From Bog-564 sp035509915 (GTDB lineage Bacteria; Actinomycetota; Acidimicrobiia; Acidimicrobiales; UBA8190): a stretch of 19,616 bases of DNA. Positions 1-6,406 of this stretch are shown here, piece after piece (within the stretch, counting starts at the first letter, position 1; each line of letters starts with the position of its first letter). Both the position numbers and the translations under genes were made by a program. The stretch is taken from positions 1-19,616 of the forward strand of contig DATKIB010000149.1 of the NCBI GenBank assembly GCA_035509915.1, given 5' to 3'. The notes under the pieces were generated by a model. That model saw nothing but the letters and a program-made list of their open reading frames with translations. It did not search any database and was not told the DNA's origin.

Positions 1-355
1 CGCGATCTGCTGCGTCCGTGCAGACCGCGGCGAACCGCTCGTGGGCGATGAACACCGCGGCGTCGCAGTCGGAGAGGATGTATGCGATCTCGGGCGCGAC
101 CAGATGGTGGTTGATGGGCACTATGTAGAGCCCGGCCTGGAGGGCACCCAGGTACACCTCGAAGACCTCGACGCAGTTGGGCAGCACGAACGCGACGGTG
201 TCGCCCTTCTCGAGGCCGAGCGAGCGCAGCGCGGCTACCACCTGGTTTGCGCGTCGCAGCAGCTCGCCGGCGGAGAGCTCGGTGCCGTCCGGCCCCACGA
301 CCGCGAGGTGCTCCGGCTCCTCCTGCGCCATCGCCCAGAACCCGAAGTCGGCCAT
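1..355 (-). CDS. Acyl-CoA synthetase (AMP-binding), N-terminal part, cut by window edge
   Basis: About 118 residues are visible, starting MADFGFWAMAQ and running off the left edge. They match the N-terminal lobe of the AMP-dependent acyl-CoA synthetase (FadD-like) superfamily: a substrate-naming segment (GPDGTELSAGEL), then the conserved stretch VAFVLPNCVEVFEVYLGALQ, then INHHLVAPEIAYILSDCDA. These enzymes activate a carboxylic acid as an acyl-adenylate and transfer it to CoA in the cytoplasm. The P-loop-like and adenylate-binding motifs lie outside the window, so the substrate cannot be judged. The ATG at 355 is preceded by a GAGGGGG ribosome binding site about 6 nt upstream. A KstR-like operator overlaps its predicted promoter, so a role in sterol or other lipid catabolism is possible. 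The family call is firm; the pathway is inference. Confidence 0.9.
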   Translation of the reverse strand, partial: MADFGFWAMAQEEPEHLAVVGPDGTELSAGELLRRANQVVAALRSLGLEKGDTVAFVLPNCVEVFEVYLGALQAGLYIVPINHHLVAPEIAYILSDCDAAVFIAHERFAAVCTDAADR

Positions 356-387
356 CGATTCCCCCTCGTGCCTCAGCCCGGATCGCA

Positions 388-417
388 AGACTAGAACGTG
401 TTCTTGCGTGATACCAA
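388..417 (-). promoter_or_regulatory. Predicted promoter of the acyl-CoA synthetase with KstR-like operator
   Basis: Read on the minus strand, TTGGTA (417-412) is followed after 18 bp by TAGTCT (393-388). The spacer holds the inverted repeat AGAAC-AC-GTTCT. The 14-mer at 405-392 (AAGAACACGTTCTA) matches the published KstR consensus TNNAACNNGTTNNA at every fixed base except the first T. A wider inverted repeat, CGCAAGA (384-390) and TCTTGCG (402-408), surrounds it. A repressor bound here would block RNA polymerase. The spacing is identical to the site in front of the SDR gene at 694-723, which raises confidence. Confidence 0.6.
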
Positions 418-418
418 A

Positions 419-436
419 GGCGGGACTCGCCCCGCC
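419..436 (-). terminator. Possible weak terminator hairpin after the tRNA
   Basis: On the minus strand a GGCGGG/CCCGCC stem with a 6-nt loop is followed by TTTGG. It lies between the tRNA and the promoter of the acyl-CoA synthetase, where a tRNA transcript would be expected to end. The T run is only three bases long, so this is weak. Another hairpin, GCGACCC/GGGTCGC at 498-504 and 517-523, lies closer to the tRNA and has no T run. Confidence 0.3.
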
Positions 437-527
437 GGATTGCGTCGGTGGTGGTTGATGCATCGAACGCGGTCGAAGACATGCACCACGACGCGCAGCG
501 ACCCCCGCCTCAGCGAGGGTCGCGGCG

Positions 528-551
528 ACTTGGCAGAACCGGTAGTCACCC
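528..551 (+). repeat. Inverted partial copy of the neighbouring tRNA
   Basis: The plus strand carries ACTTGGCAGA (528-537) then, after 3 bases, GGTAGTCACCC (541-551). Both blocks occur in the same order on the minus strand inside the tRNA: ACTTGGCAGA at 633-624 (D loop and D stem) and GGTAGTCACCC at 617-607 (anticodon arm). The copy is therefore an inverted, slightly shortened duplicate of the D-to-anticodon region, placed about 20 bp beyond the tRNA 3' end. It cannot fold as a tRNA on its own. In a read-through transcript it would be complementary to the anticodon arm. Confidence 0.7.
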
Positions 552-555
552 GCTC

Positions 556-570
556 GCCAGCATAGCTGGC
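556..570 (-). other. Perfect hairpin directly downstream of the tRNA
   Basis: GCCAGC-ATA-GCTGGC forms a 6-bp stem with a 3-nt loop, starting 3 nt after the tRNA discriminator base on the minus strand. There is no T run. It may mark the 3' trailer for processing; this is inference from position only. Confidence 0.45.
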
Positions 571-573
571 AGG

Positions 574-647
574 CCCCGGGGGTGGGTCTCGAACCCACAA
601 CCAACGGGGTGACTACCCGCTGCTCTGCCAAGTTGAGCTACCCCGGG
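574..647 (-). tRNA. tRNA gene, apparent anticodon GTC, with unusual base at position 33
   Basis: A full cloverleaf can be drawn on the minus strand. The acceptor stem is CCCGGGG (647-641) with CCCCGGG (581-575). The D arm is GCTC/GAGC. The anticodon stem is GCGGG/CCCGT, closed by a G-T pair. The variable loop has 5 nt. The T arm is GTGGG-TTCGAGA-CCCAC (598-582) and the discriminator is G574. CCA is not encoded. The 7-nt anticodon loop reads TAGTCAC, placing GTC (Asp) at 34-36, and G73 agrees with Asp identity. However, position 33 is A rather than the near-universal T, and the first pair is C-G where tRNA-Asp normally has G-C. It may be a divergent extra tRNA or a decaying one; tRNA identity is much surer than the amino acid. 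Confidence 0.8.
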
Positions 648-693
648 GGCCGGCTCACATCGTCCCCGATGGGTGTGACGCCCCTCAGGTGCT

Positions 694-723
694 TTGGCGC
701 CCGAGGAGAACCGGTTCTATCGT
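694..723 (+). promoter_or_regulatory. Predicted promoter of the SDR gene with KstR-like operator
   Basis: TTGGCG (694-699) and TATCGT (718-723) are separated by 18 bp. The perfect palindrome AGAACCGGTTCT (707-718) sits in the spacer and touches the -10 box. The 14-mer at 706-719 (GAGAACCGGTTCTA) fits the KstR consensus TNNAACNNGTTNNA at every fixed base except the first T. The distance from TTGG to AGAAC is 9 bp, exactly as in the site at 388-417 on the other strand. Confidence 0.6.
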
Positions 724-793
724 CCGTCGAGATGCTCGCCCGCGCCTCGTCGGGGGGCGAGCGGCTGGTGAACGAGGAGGCAGGAGGAGAGCA

Positions 794-1696
794 GTGGCCG
801 GGTTCCTGGAGGGCAAGGCAGTCGCGATCACGGGCGCCGGCGGCGGGATCGGCCGGGCGTGCGCCCTGGCCTGCGCGGCGGAGGGAGCCAGGGTCGTAGT
901 CGCCGACATCGGGGTCGGACTCGCGGGCGAGGACCCGAAGAGCGAGGTCGCCGAAGCCGTGGTGAAGGAGATCGAGGCGGATGGCGGCGAGGCGGTCGCT
1001 GTCGCCGAGGACGTCTCGACGATGGGCGGTGGCGAGCGCATCGTCGGAGCGGCAGTCGACAAGTGGGGGCGGATCGACGGTGTGGTGGCGGTCGCGGGGA
1101 TCCTGCGGGAGCGCATGTTGTTCAACATGAGCGAGGAGGAGTGGGACGCGGTGATCGCGACCCACCTGAAGGGCCACTTCACAGTGTTCCGCACCGCTGC
1201 CGCCATCATGCGCAAGCAGGAGTCGGGCTCGCTCGTCGGGTTCACCTCCGGCGCCTTCGCCGGCAGCGTGGCCCAGGCCAATTACTCCGCAGCCAAGGGC
1301 GGCATCGTGTCGCTCGTGCGCTCGGCAGCGGTCGGCCTCCACCGTTACGGCGTGCGGGCCAACGCCGTCGCCCCGATCGCGCGCACGAGGATGTCGGCCA
1401 ACGTCCCGCAGGAGCTCGCAGAGATGGGCGACCCCGAGGACGTCGCACCGATGGTCGTGTACCTGCTGTCCGACGCGGCCAAGGACGTGACGGGTCAGAT
1501 CTACACCGTCGTGGGCGGGCGCATCTCGGTGTGGAACCAGCCAGCGGAGATCCGCACGATGCGAACGGAGGGCCGCTGGGACCCCAGGGACATCGCCGCG
1601 CGCTTCGACGAGGTGGGTCAGGAGCGCATGGGCATGATCGACCGCCTCGAGGCGATGCGAAAGGCGGCGGCTTCGGGCGAGAAGCCCAACTCCTGA
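794..1696 (+). CDS. Short-chain dehydrogenase/reductase (SDR family)
   Basis: This 300-residue cytoplasmic NAD(P)-dependent oxidoreductase begins at a GTG preceded by AGGAGG (782-787), which is better than the upstream in-frame ATG at 689. The cofactor motif TGAGGGIG is at residues 13-20, the catalytic Ser near 152 and YSAAK at 164-168. The segment GILRERMLFNMSEEEWDAV followed by HLKGHF is typical of the SDR group that includes the 3-hydroxyacyl-CoA dehydrogenases of sterol side-chain and fatty-acid beta-oxidation (17beta-HSD4/ChsB1-like). The usual NNAG motif is replaced by VAVAG. A C-terminal extension of about 50 residues (after GGRISVW) is shared by related SDRs. The KstR-like operator upstream agrees with lipid catabolism; the exact substrate is not shown by the sequence. 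Confidence 0.9.
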   Translation: MAGFLEGKAVAITGAGGGIGRACALACAAEGARVVVADIGVGLAGEDPKSEVAEAVVKEIEADGGEAVAVAEDVSTMGGGERIVGAAVDKWGRIDGVVAVAGILRERMLFNMSEEEWDAVIATHLKGHFTVFRTAAAIMRKQESGSLVGFTSGAFAGSVAQANYSAAKGGIVSLVRSAAVGLHRYGVRANAVAPIARTRMSANVPQELAEMGDPEDVAPMVVYLLSDAAKDVTGQIYTVVGGRISVWNQPAEIRTMRTEGRWDPRDIAARFDEVGQERMGMIDRLEAMRKAAASGEKPNS

Positions 1697-1744
1697 TCCG
1701 CACCGGGCTCGCCGGTGGTCCCGGCCCCGGCATCCCGAGGACCA

Positions 1745-1774
1745 TTGATAGCCCTTGTTGTGCGGTTGTAGGGT
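1745..1774 (+). promoter_or_regulatory. Possible promoter of the plus-strand DUF6777 gene
   Basis: TTGATA (1745-1750) and TAGGGT (1769-1774) are separated by 18 bp in the 169-bp gap after the SDR gene. It is a moderate match to sigma70-type boxes, supported only by position. Confidence 0.3.
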
Positions 1775-1865
1775 TCGCGTCGTAGTTCGATGGCCTAGGG
1801 CCAGGCCTCGAGGGCTCGGACGTCGGTGGATCCGCCGAGTGGTGGCCGGGCCCAGGGGAGGGGAC

Positions 1866-3440
1866 ATGTCCACGGCGGACGAGCTGGCAAAGCTGGCGGC
1901 GCTCAGGGACCAAGGCATCCTGACCGATGCCGAGTTCGAGGCGGAGAAGGCGAAGCTGATCGGCCAAACGGCCCGGCCGGTCGAGCCGGGACCACCCGCC
2001 TCCTCGTCACCCACGCCTCCACCCCCACCCCCGCCACCACCGCCTCCGCCGGCGCCTCCTCCGGGTCCGCCCGCAGGGCAACCGGCCGGTCCTCCCGCGG
2101 GGGCGCTCGCCGGTTCTCTTGCCGGGGCACCCGCTGCAGAGGTGGTATCGGAAGATGACGAGCGGCGCAGAAGGGCGGGCGGCTTCTTCCTCACCCAGCG
2201 GCAGATGCTCATCGGCCTGCTCGTCCTGGCCCTGATCGGCGCGGGGATCGGTCTCGCTGTGGGCCTGGGCGGCTCCCCGGCGTCGGCGAGCGAAGTGTTC
2301 CTGCAGCCCACGAACTCGACGGGCGCGAACCCGTTCACTCCGAATGTCGGAACCGACGCCACCGTTGCCCGGACCGTCTCGAACACACTGCCGACACCTT
2401 CGGGGGGCACCGCTTCTTATCCGGGCGACTCGATCGGGCTTTACGGCGGCACCCTCAGCACGGCTAGCTGCAACCCGCAGCAGATGATCAATTACCTCGG
2501 GGCCAACCCGTCGAAGGCGGCCGCGTGGGCGGCCGCCCAAGGCATCTCGGTAAGCGACATCCCGGCTTACATCTCCTCTCTTACTCCGATGACGCTGCGC
2601 TACGACACGCGCGTCACGAACCACGGCTACATAAACGGAGTGGCCGATCCCATCCCGGAGATCCTGGAGGCCGGCCAGGCCGTGCTCGTGGACCACTACG
2701 GTGTCCCGCGGGCGCGCTGTTACTGCGGGAATCCCCTCACCCCTCCAGTTCCGGTCGCGAGTCCGACATACGTGGGCACACCGTGGCCCGGGTACTCGCC
2801 CACGACCGTCATCGTGGTCCAGCAGTCGCCCGTCATCATCAACAACTTCACGATCATCGACAACACCACGGGCGACGCGTTCAACAGGCCTGCCGGAAGC
2901 ACCGGCTCCTTGGACGGCCCGCCTCGTCCGTCCAATGCTCCGACCATGCCCGGAGTGAACGCACCGGGTTCCTCGAGCGCGACGCCGACGACTGCACCGC
3001 AGTCGACCACAGCACCGCCTGCGACGACTCCGGTTACCGCGCCGAACGGCCAGCCGCTGGGCACCGGGGCGGTTCAAGTGACCTTGACCTGGTCGACATA
3101 CGCGGACCTAGACCTGCACGTCCTCGAGCCGGACGGCACCGAGATCTACTACGGCAACAGGACCTCGGCTGACGGCGGCACGCTGGACGTCGACTCGAAC
3201 GGCGGGTGCAACAACGAGACGAATTCGCCGGTTGAGAACGTCTTCTGGACGAACTCACCGCCAGCTGGGACCTATACCGCTCGAGTGAACTACTTCCAGG
3301 AGTGCGGTGGCACGGGTTCAGGAACGGGGACACAGGCCTTCATGATCACAGTGAAGATCAACGGTCAGGTCGTCATGCAACAACAAGGTTCGATCACTGG
3401 CGAGGGGACCAACCAGGACTATCCGTTCACCATCGGGTGA
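1866..3440 (+). CDS. SHOCT / DUF6777 / DUF2135-like membrane-anchored protein
   Basis: This 524-residue protein has four parts. Residues 4-32 form a SHOCT-like helical hairpin (LRDQGILTDAEFEAEKAKL). Residues 40-90 are low-complexity and include a run of 12 prolines. A single membrane helix lies at about 114-134. A DUF6777-type domain (about 142-310) begins SEVFLQPTNS and contains LYGGT, RYDTRVTNHGY, an AVLVD strand and the signature RCYCGNPLTPP. After a Thr/Pro/Ser linker, residues 403-524 resemble the DUF2135/YfaP beta-sandwich (LTWSTYADLDLHVLEPDG, then AGTYTARVNY). With the N-terminus inside, the DUF6777 and DUF2135-like parts would be extracytoplasmic. The ATG follows GGGGAGGGG. It converges on the minus-strand paralogue cluster and is the only copy with the SHOCT-like and DUF2135-like parts. 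The biochemical function is unknown. Confidence 0.88.
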   Translation: MSTADELAKLAALRDQGILTDAEFEAEKAKLIGQTARPVEPGPPASSSPTPPPPPPPPPPPPAPPPGPPAGQPAGPPAGALAGSLAGAPAAEVVSEDDERRRRAGGFFLTQRQMLIGLLVLALIGAGIGLAVGLGGSPASASEVFLQPTNSTGANPFTPNVGTDATVARTVSNTLPTPSGGTASYPGDSIGLYGGTLSTASCNPQQMINYLGANPSKAAAWAAAQGISVSDIPAYISSLTPMTLRYDTRVTNHGYINGVADPIPEILEAGQAVLVDHYGVPRARCYCGNPLTPPVPVASPTYVGTPWPGYSPTTVIVVQQSPVIINNFTIIDNTTGDAFNRPAGSTGSLDGPPRPSNAPTMPGVNAPGSSSATPTTAPQSTTAPPATTPVTAPNGQPLGTGAVQVTLTWSTYADLDLHVLEPDGTEIYYGNRTSADGGTLDVDSNGGCNNETNSPVENVFWTNSPPAGTYTARVNYFQECGGTGSGTGTQAFMITVKINGQVVMQQQGSITGEGTNQDYPFTIG

Positions 3441-3474
3441 GGAGTCGTCCGCGCCGAGTCTCGAAGCCTCGCGG

Positions 3475-3514
3475 GTGGCCCGGGAGGCGGCCCCGACGGG
3501 ACATCAGCGCTCAT
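3475..3514 (-). pseudogene. Cut-off 5' end of a third minus-strand DUF6777 gene
   Basis: Starting at an ATG at 3514, the minus strand encodes MSADVPSGPPPGP, nearly the same start as the intact DUF6777 gene at 5690, with the same GAGGAGG ribosome binding site. Similarity stops abruptly at about 3475. The frame then runs a short way into the antisense of the plus-strand DUF6777 gene and stops at 3419, giving 31 codons. It is most simply explained as the edge of a duplicated segment. Confidence 0.75.
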
Positions 3515-3938
3515 CGTGAGCCTCCTCTTATCCGCAGCTGTTGACGGGAAGGACCATCTGCACAGAGACGGCGTATCCCGGGTTCACGTTGGAGAGGGTG
3601 GTGTTGAATTGCGACATCGCGCAGTCGGTACCGTTCGCGCTACCAGTTGAGCCGTCCGCGTTCGTGCCGCTCGCGCTCCAGGTGATCTCGAAGTGATGGC
3701 CGTCCCCGCAGTTGTCCACCGAGGCCGACAGGACGGGGTCGGTGCTGGTGGCGGTGAAGTTGCCTCCTCCGCCCGAGAGAACCCCGGGGTCACCACCTGA
3801 GACGTCGATCTCGGACGGGTACGTGACGTTGCACGAAGGCGGCGGCGGGGTGTTGTTGGCAGGCGGCGGTGACGCCTGCTGGCCGGGGCTCTGGTCGGAG
3901 GGTGTCTGGGTCGGGGTCTGGTCGGTGGGCGCCTGTTG
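3475..3938. repeat. 464-bp near-identical duplication, copy 1
   Basis: This stretch matches 5651-6114 in the same orientation with only about six single-base differences by eye. It covers the C-terminal half of one four-cysteine protein gene, the following ribosome binding site and the first codons of a DUF6777 gene. Both edges are sharp. The flanking parts of the two host genes are clearly different, so the duplication or gene conversion is recent. Confidence 0.9.
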
Positions 3939-4265
3939 ACCCGAGTTGTCGGGGGTCGGGGTCGGTGCCGGTGACGGCGCCGCAGGCGTGCTGCTGGCGT
4001 TGCCGGCGCTCGATGGCTGGATTACCGGGAGAGCGGAGTCCTGGGGGTTGGACTGGCTTACGGCGCTCTGAGGTGCGCTGATCGCTGCATTGGGTCCGAC
4101 GGTCGCGTATAAGGAGAGCCCCAGGAGCGACAAGGCGATGATTAGGGGAAAGACGCACCCTGGGTTCATCGCCTGCAGCCGTCGCGGCGATACTCCTTCG
4201 CGGGCGAAGAGCCGAGCGGTCTCCGGGTCGATTTCGGGTTCCTGGTCTTGCGTGTCGTCGGTCAT
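3528..4265 (-). CDS. Single-helix anchored protein with four-cysteine C-terminal domain (third paralogue)
   Basis: This 245-residue protein is the last gene of the minus-strand cluster, 48 bp after the DUF6777 gene. Its acidic N-terminus (MTDDTQDQEPEIDPETARLF) differs from its paralogues and is followed by one membrane helix (about 38-58). A Pro/Thr/Gln-rich stalk comes next, then a C-terminal domain of about 100 residues starting CNVTYPSEIDVSGGD. This domain has four cysteines, the motif NCGDGHHFEITWSAS and the ending LPVNSCG. The C-terminal half is almost identical to the gene at 5704-6402 at DNA level, while the N-terminal third is not, so it looks chimeric. The domain is probably extracytoplasmic, with two disulfides likely. 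I do not recognise the family. Confidence 0.85.
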   Translation of the reverse strand: MTDDTQDQEPEIDPETARLFAREGVSPRRLQAMNPGCVFPLIIALSLLGLSLYATVGPNAAISAPQSAVSQSNPQDSALPVIQPSSAGNASSTPAAPSPAPTPTPDNSGQQAPTDQTPTQTPSDQSPGQQASPPPANNTPPPPSCNVTYPSEIDVSGGDPGVLSGGGGNFTATSTDPVLSASVDNCGDGHHFEITWSASGTNADGSTGSANGTDCAMSQFNTTLSNVNPGYAVSVQMVLPVNSCG

Positions 4266-4313
4266 GTTCCTCGTTTGGTCCTTCTGCGCATGGCCCAGTC
4301 GGGTTCTGGGTCG

Positions 4314-5690
4314 TCACGGTGTGAGCACCCTCTGGCCCGTCGCCGTGAACGAGCAGATTCCGCCCGGAGGCGTGATGGTCACGACGAACTGACCACCGGA
4401 GATTGCCTGTGGGCTCAGGGTCCCCGTGAACTTGAGTTCGTTGTTGGGGCCGTTGGAGGCGCTCTCCGTAGTGGTGACGGAGAAGCTCCCGCTCGAGGGG
4501 TCGTAGCTGCCGGTCATCTCGCCGTTGGCAAACTTCATGCCGATCGAGCTCCCGCTCGTCAAGACGGTCGTGTTGGAGCCTGCCATGTTTTGCGCAAAGA
4601 TGTTGCAGTCGGAAGGTGTGAGGACGTCGTTGTTGTAGACCGTGTTCCCCGAAACTTGAGGGTTGGACAGGGTGAGGGAATAGATCGTCCCACTTCCTGT
4701 CAGGCCGGGGGGCACGGTCGTCGTCGTCGTCGTCGTTGTTGTGCTCGATGTGCTCGACGAGGATGTGCCCGGACTGTCGGAGCGGCCGCTCGTGCCCGCC
4801 GGTCTCGTGAAGGTCTGTCCGGTGTTTGTGTCCACGAGCGTGAAGCTCGGGATCGGTGCCGGAGCGGCCACGACGACCACCACTGTCGTGGGCGAGAAGG
4901 TGGGCCAGCGGGGCCCGACGTAGGTGGGTGTGACGGTCGTAGGAACCGGTGGTGTGAGCGGGTTGCCACAGTAACAGCGCGCCCGAGGCACCCCGTAGGC
5001 GTCGATGAGCACGGCGGTGCCGGCCTGGAGGATCTCGGGGATGGGGTTGGCGTAGCCGTTGTAGTAGCCGTGGTTCGTGACCTGTGTGTCACCGCGCAGG
5101 ATCACCGGTGTGAGGCTCAAGATGTAGGTGGAGAGCCCGCTGTAGGGGATGCCCTCGGCTGCAGCCCAGGCCTGTCCCAGGGCCGGGTTCGCGAGCAGGT
5201 AGTTCACCATCTGCTGCGCGTTGCAGCTGCTCAGGTTCAACGTCCCGCCGTAGAGGCCGACGGTTCCACCGGGGACAGAGGAGACGGCCCCCGGCGCGGG
5301 CGCCGCCGGCTGGGGAACCGTCGTCGTGGTCGCCTCGCCCACCGCGAAGGCTTTTGCCACAGAAGGCGTGAAGGCGTTGGTCCCGGGAGAGTTCGCGGCG
5401 TCCAAGAAGATCTCACCTTTGGGCGTGGTGGAACCGCCGCTGCTGTTCGAGCCTGCGATCACGAGGCCGATCACGAGGGCGATCGCAACTCCTATTACGA
5501 GAAGGGTCTGGCGTCCGGTGACGGTGTTGAACCACTCGAAGCCCCTAGGTGGCCTCGACGTACCCGGTGCGCTCGGAGCAGGGTTCGCACTCGGTGCTAC
5601 GGGAGGTGTCGCAGGAGGTGAGAACTGCTGCCCGGTGGTCGGCCCGGGAGGTGGCCCGGTAGGCGGCCCCGACGGGACATCAGCGCTCAT
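4314..5690 (-). CDS. DUF6777 membrane-anchored protein, cassette copy A
   Basis: This 458-residue protein has a Pro-rich cytoplasmic head (1-50), a membrane helix at about 61-80, and a DUF6777 domain from KGEIFLDAANSPG (91 on). Key points in that domain are LYGGT (146-150), C156, LTPVILRGDTQVTNHGY and RCYCGNPLTPP (238-248). A VDTNTGQTFTRPAG strand follows, then a poly-Ser/Thr stretch (306-325). A C-terminal domain of about 125 residues (332-458) contains YDPSSGSFSV and ITPPGGICSF. The start has a strong AGAGGAGG ribosome binding site and lies 13 bp after the preceding stop, so it is co-transcribed and probably coupled. The C-terminal domain is shared with copy B but not with the plus-strand DUF6777 protein. 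The function is unknown; an envelope location is inferred. Confidence 0.9.
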   Translation of the reverse strand: MSADVPSGPPTGPPPGPTTGQQFSPPATPPVAPSANPAPSAPGTSRPPRGFEWFNTVTGRQTLLVIGVAIALVIGLVIAGSNSSGGSTTPKGEIFLDAANSPGTNAFTPSVAKAFAVGEATTTTVPQPAAPAPGAVSSVPGGTVGLYGGTLNLSSCNAQQMVNYLLANPALGQAWAAAEGIPYSGLSTYILSLTPVILRGDTQVTNHGYYNGYANPIPEILQAGTAVLIDAYGVPRARCYCGNPLTPPVPTTVTPTYVGPRWPTFSPTTVVVVVAAPAPIPSFTLVDTNTGQTFTRPAGTSGRSDSPGTSSSSTSSTTTTTTTTTVPPGLTGSGTIYSLTLSNPQVSGNTVYNNDVLTPSDCNIFAQNMAGSNTTVLTSGSSIGMKFANGEMTGSYDPSSGSFSVTTTESASNGPNNELKFTGTLSPQAISGGQFVVTITPPGGICSFTATGQRVLTP

Positions 5691-6114
5691 CGTGAGCCTC
5701 CTCTTATCCGCAGCTGTTGACGGGAAGGACCATCTGCACAGAGACGGCGTATCCCGGGTTCACGTTGGAGAGGGTGGTGTTGAACTGCGACATCGCGCAG
5801 TCGGTACCGTTCGCGCTACCAGTTGAGCCGTCCGCGTTCGTGCCGCTCGCGCTCCAGGTGATCTCGAAGTGATGGCCGTCCCCGCAGTTGTCCACCGAGG
5901 CCGACAGGACCGGGTCGGTGCTGGTGGCGGTGAAGTTGCCTCCTCCGCCCGAGAGAACCCCGGGGTCACCACCTGAGACGTCGATCTCGGACGGGTACGT
6001 GATGTTGCACGAAGGCGGCGGCGGGGTGTTGTTGGCAGGCGGCGGTGACGCCTGCTGGCCGGGGCCCTGGTCGGAGGGTGTCTGGGTCGGGGTCTGGTCG
6101 GTGGGCGCCTGCTG
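5651..6114. repeat. 464-bp near-identical duplication, copy 2
   Basis: This is the partner of 3475-3938, at an offset of 2176 bp and in the same orientation. Here the segment is in its intact context, spanning the C-terminal half of a four-cysteine protein gene and the first codons of a complete DUF6777 gene. This is therefore more likely the source copy. Confidence 0.9.
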
Positions 6115-6402
6115 CGTCGGAGTCTGGTCGCTAGGTGTCGGGGTCGGAGACTGGCCGCTTGGTGCGGCAGCACCTGGGCTACTGGCGCTGCCGGACGGGG
6201 TGATGAGTGGCAGCGCAGAGTTCTGGGGGTTCGACTGGCTTGTGATCGCACCGTTCACGGAGGGGATCCTGTCGTTTGGTCCCAGGGAGGCGAATGCGAC
6301 GAACAACGCGATGCCCATGTAGATGATGTTCATCGTGAGGCAGCCAAATGCCGGCTTGTCGCCCCACGGGCCGAGGGGTTGCTTCGGGTCCATTTGTCCC
6401 AT
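5704..6402 (-). CDS. Single-helix anchored protein with four-cysteine C-terminal domain, cassette copy A
   Basis: This 232-residue protein starts MGQMDPKQPLGPWGD, with one membrane helix at about 21-41. A stalk rich in PTPTPSDQTPTQ repeats follows, and then the four-cysteine domain (132-232; cysteines at about 132, 173, 202 and 231). A further ATG three codons in (6393) is possible, but GAGG lies 8 bases before 6402. The gap to the upstream gene is only 4 bp, indicating translational coupling. The same domain occurs in the genes at 3528-4265 and 8890-9651, always beside a DUF6777 gene or its remnant, so the two products probably act together. The family is not recognised. Confidence 0.87.
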   Translation of the reverse strand: MGQMDPKQPLGPWGDKPAFGCLTMNIIYMGIALFVAFASLGPNDRIPSVNGAITSQSNPQNSALPLITPSGSASSPGAAAPSGQSPTPTPSDQTPTQQAPTDQTPTQTPSDQGPGQQASPPPANNTPPPPSCNITYPSEIDVSGGDPGVLSGGGGNFTATSTDPVLSASVDNCGDGHHFEITWSASGTNADGSTGSANGTDCAMSQFNTTLSNVNPGYAVSVQMVLPVNSCG

Positions 6403-6406
6403 AGCC

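Noticed and set aside
528..600. Direct-repeat attachment site of an integrated element at the tRNA
   Set aside because: The tRNA copy is inverted rather than direct, and no integrase gene is present in the window.
638..2410. 590-codon minus-strand open frame
   Set aside because: It is antisense to the SDR and the start of the DUF6777 gene and crosses the gap between them. Its composition is the mirror of the real codon pattern and no domain is visible.
4717..4741. GTC/GTT triplet run as a microsatellite of interest
   Set aside because: It simply encodes the poly-Thr stalk of the DUF6777 protein; similar stalks occur in the paralogues with different codons.
4248..5621. 457-codon plus-strand open frame
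   Set aside because: It is the antisense shadow of the DUF6777 gene at 4314-5690, which has the ribosome binding site and recognisable domain.
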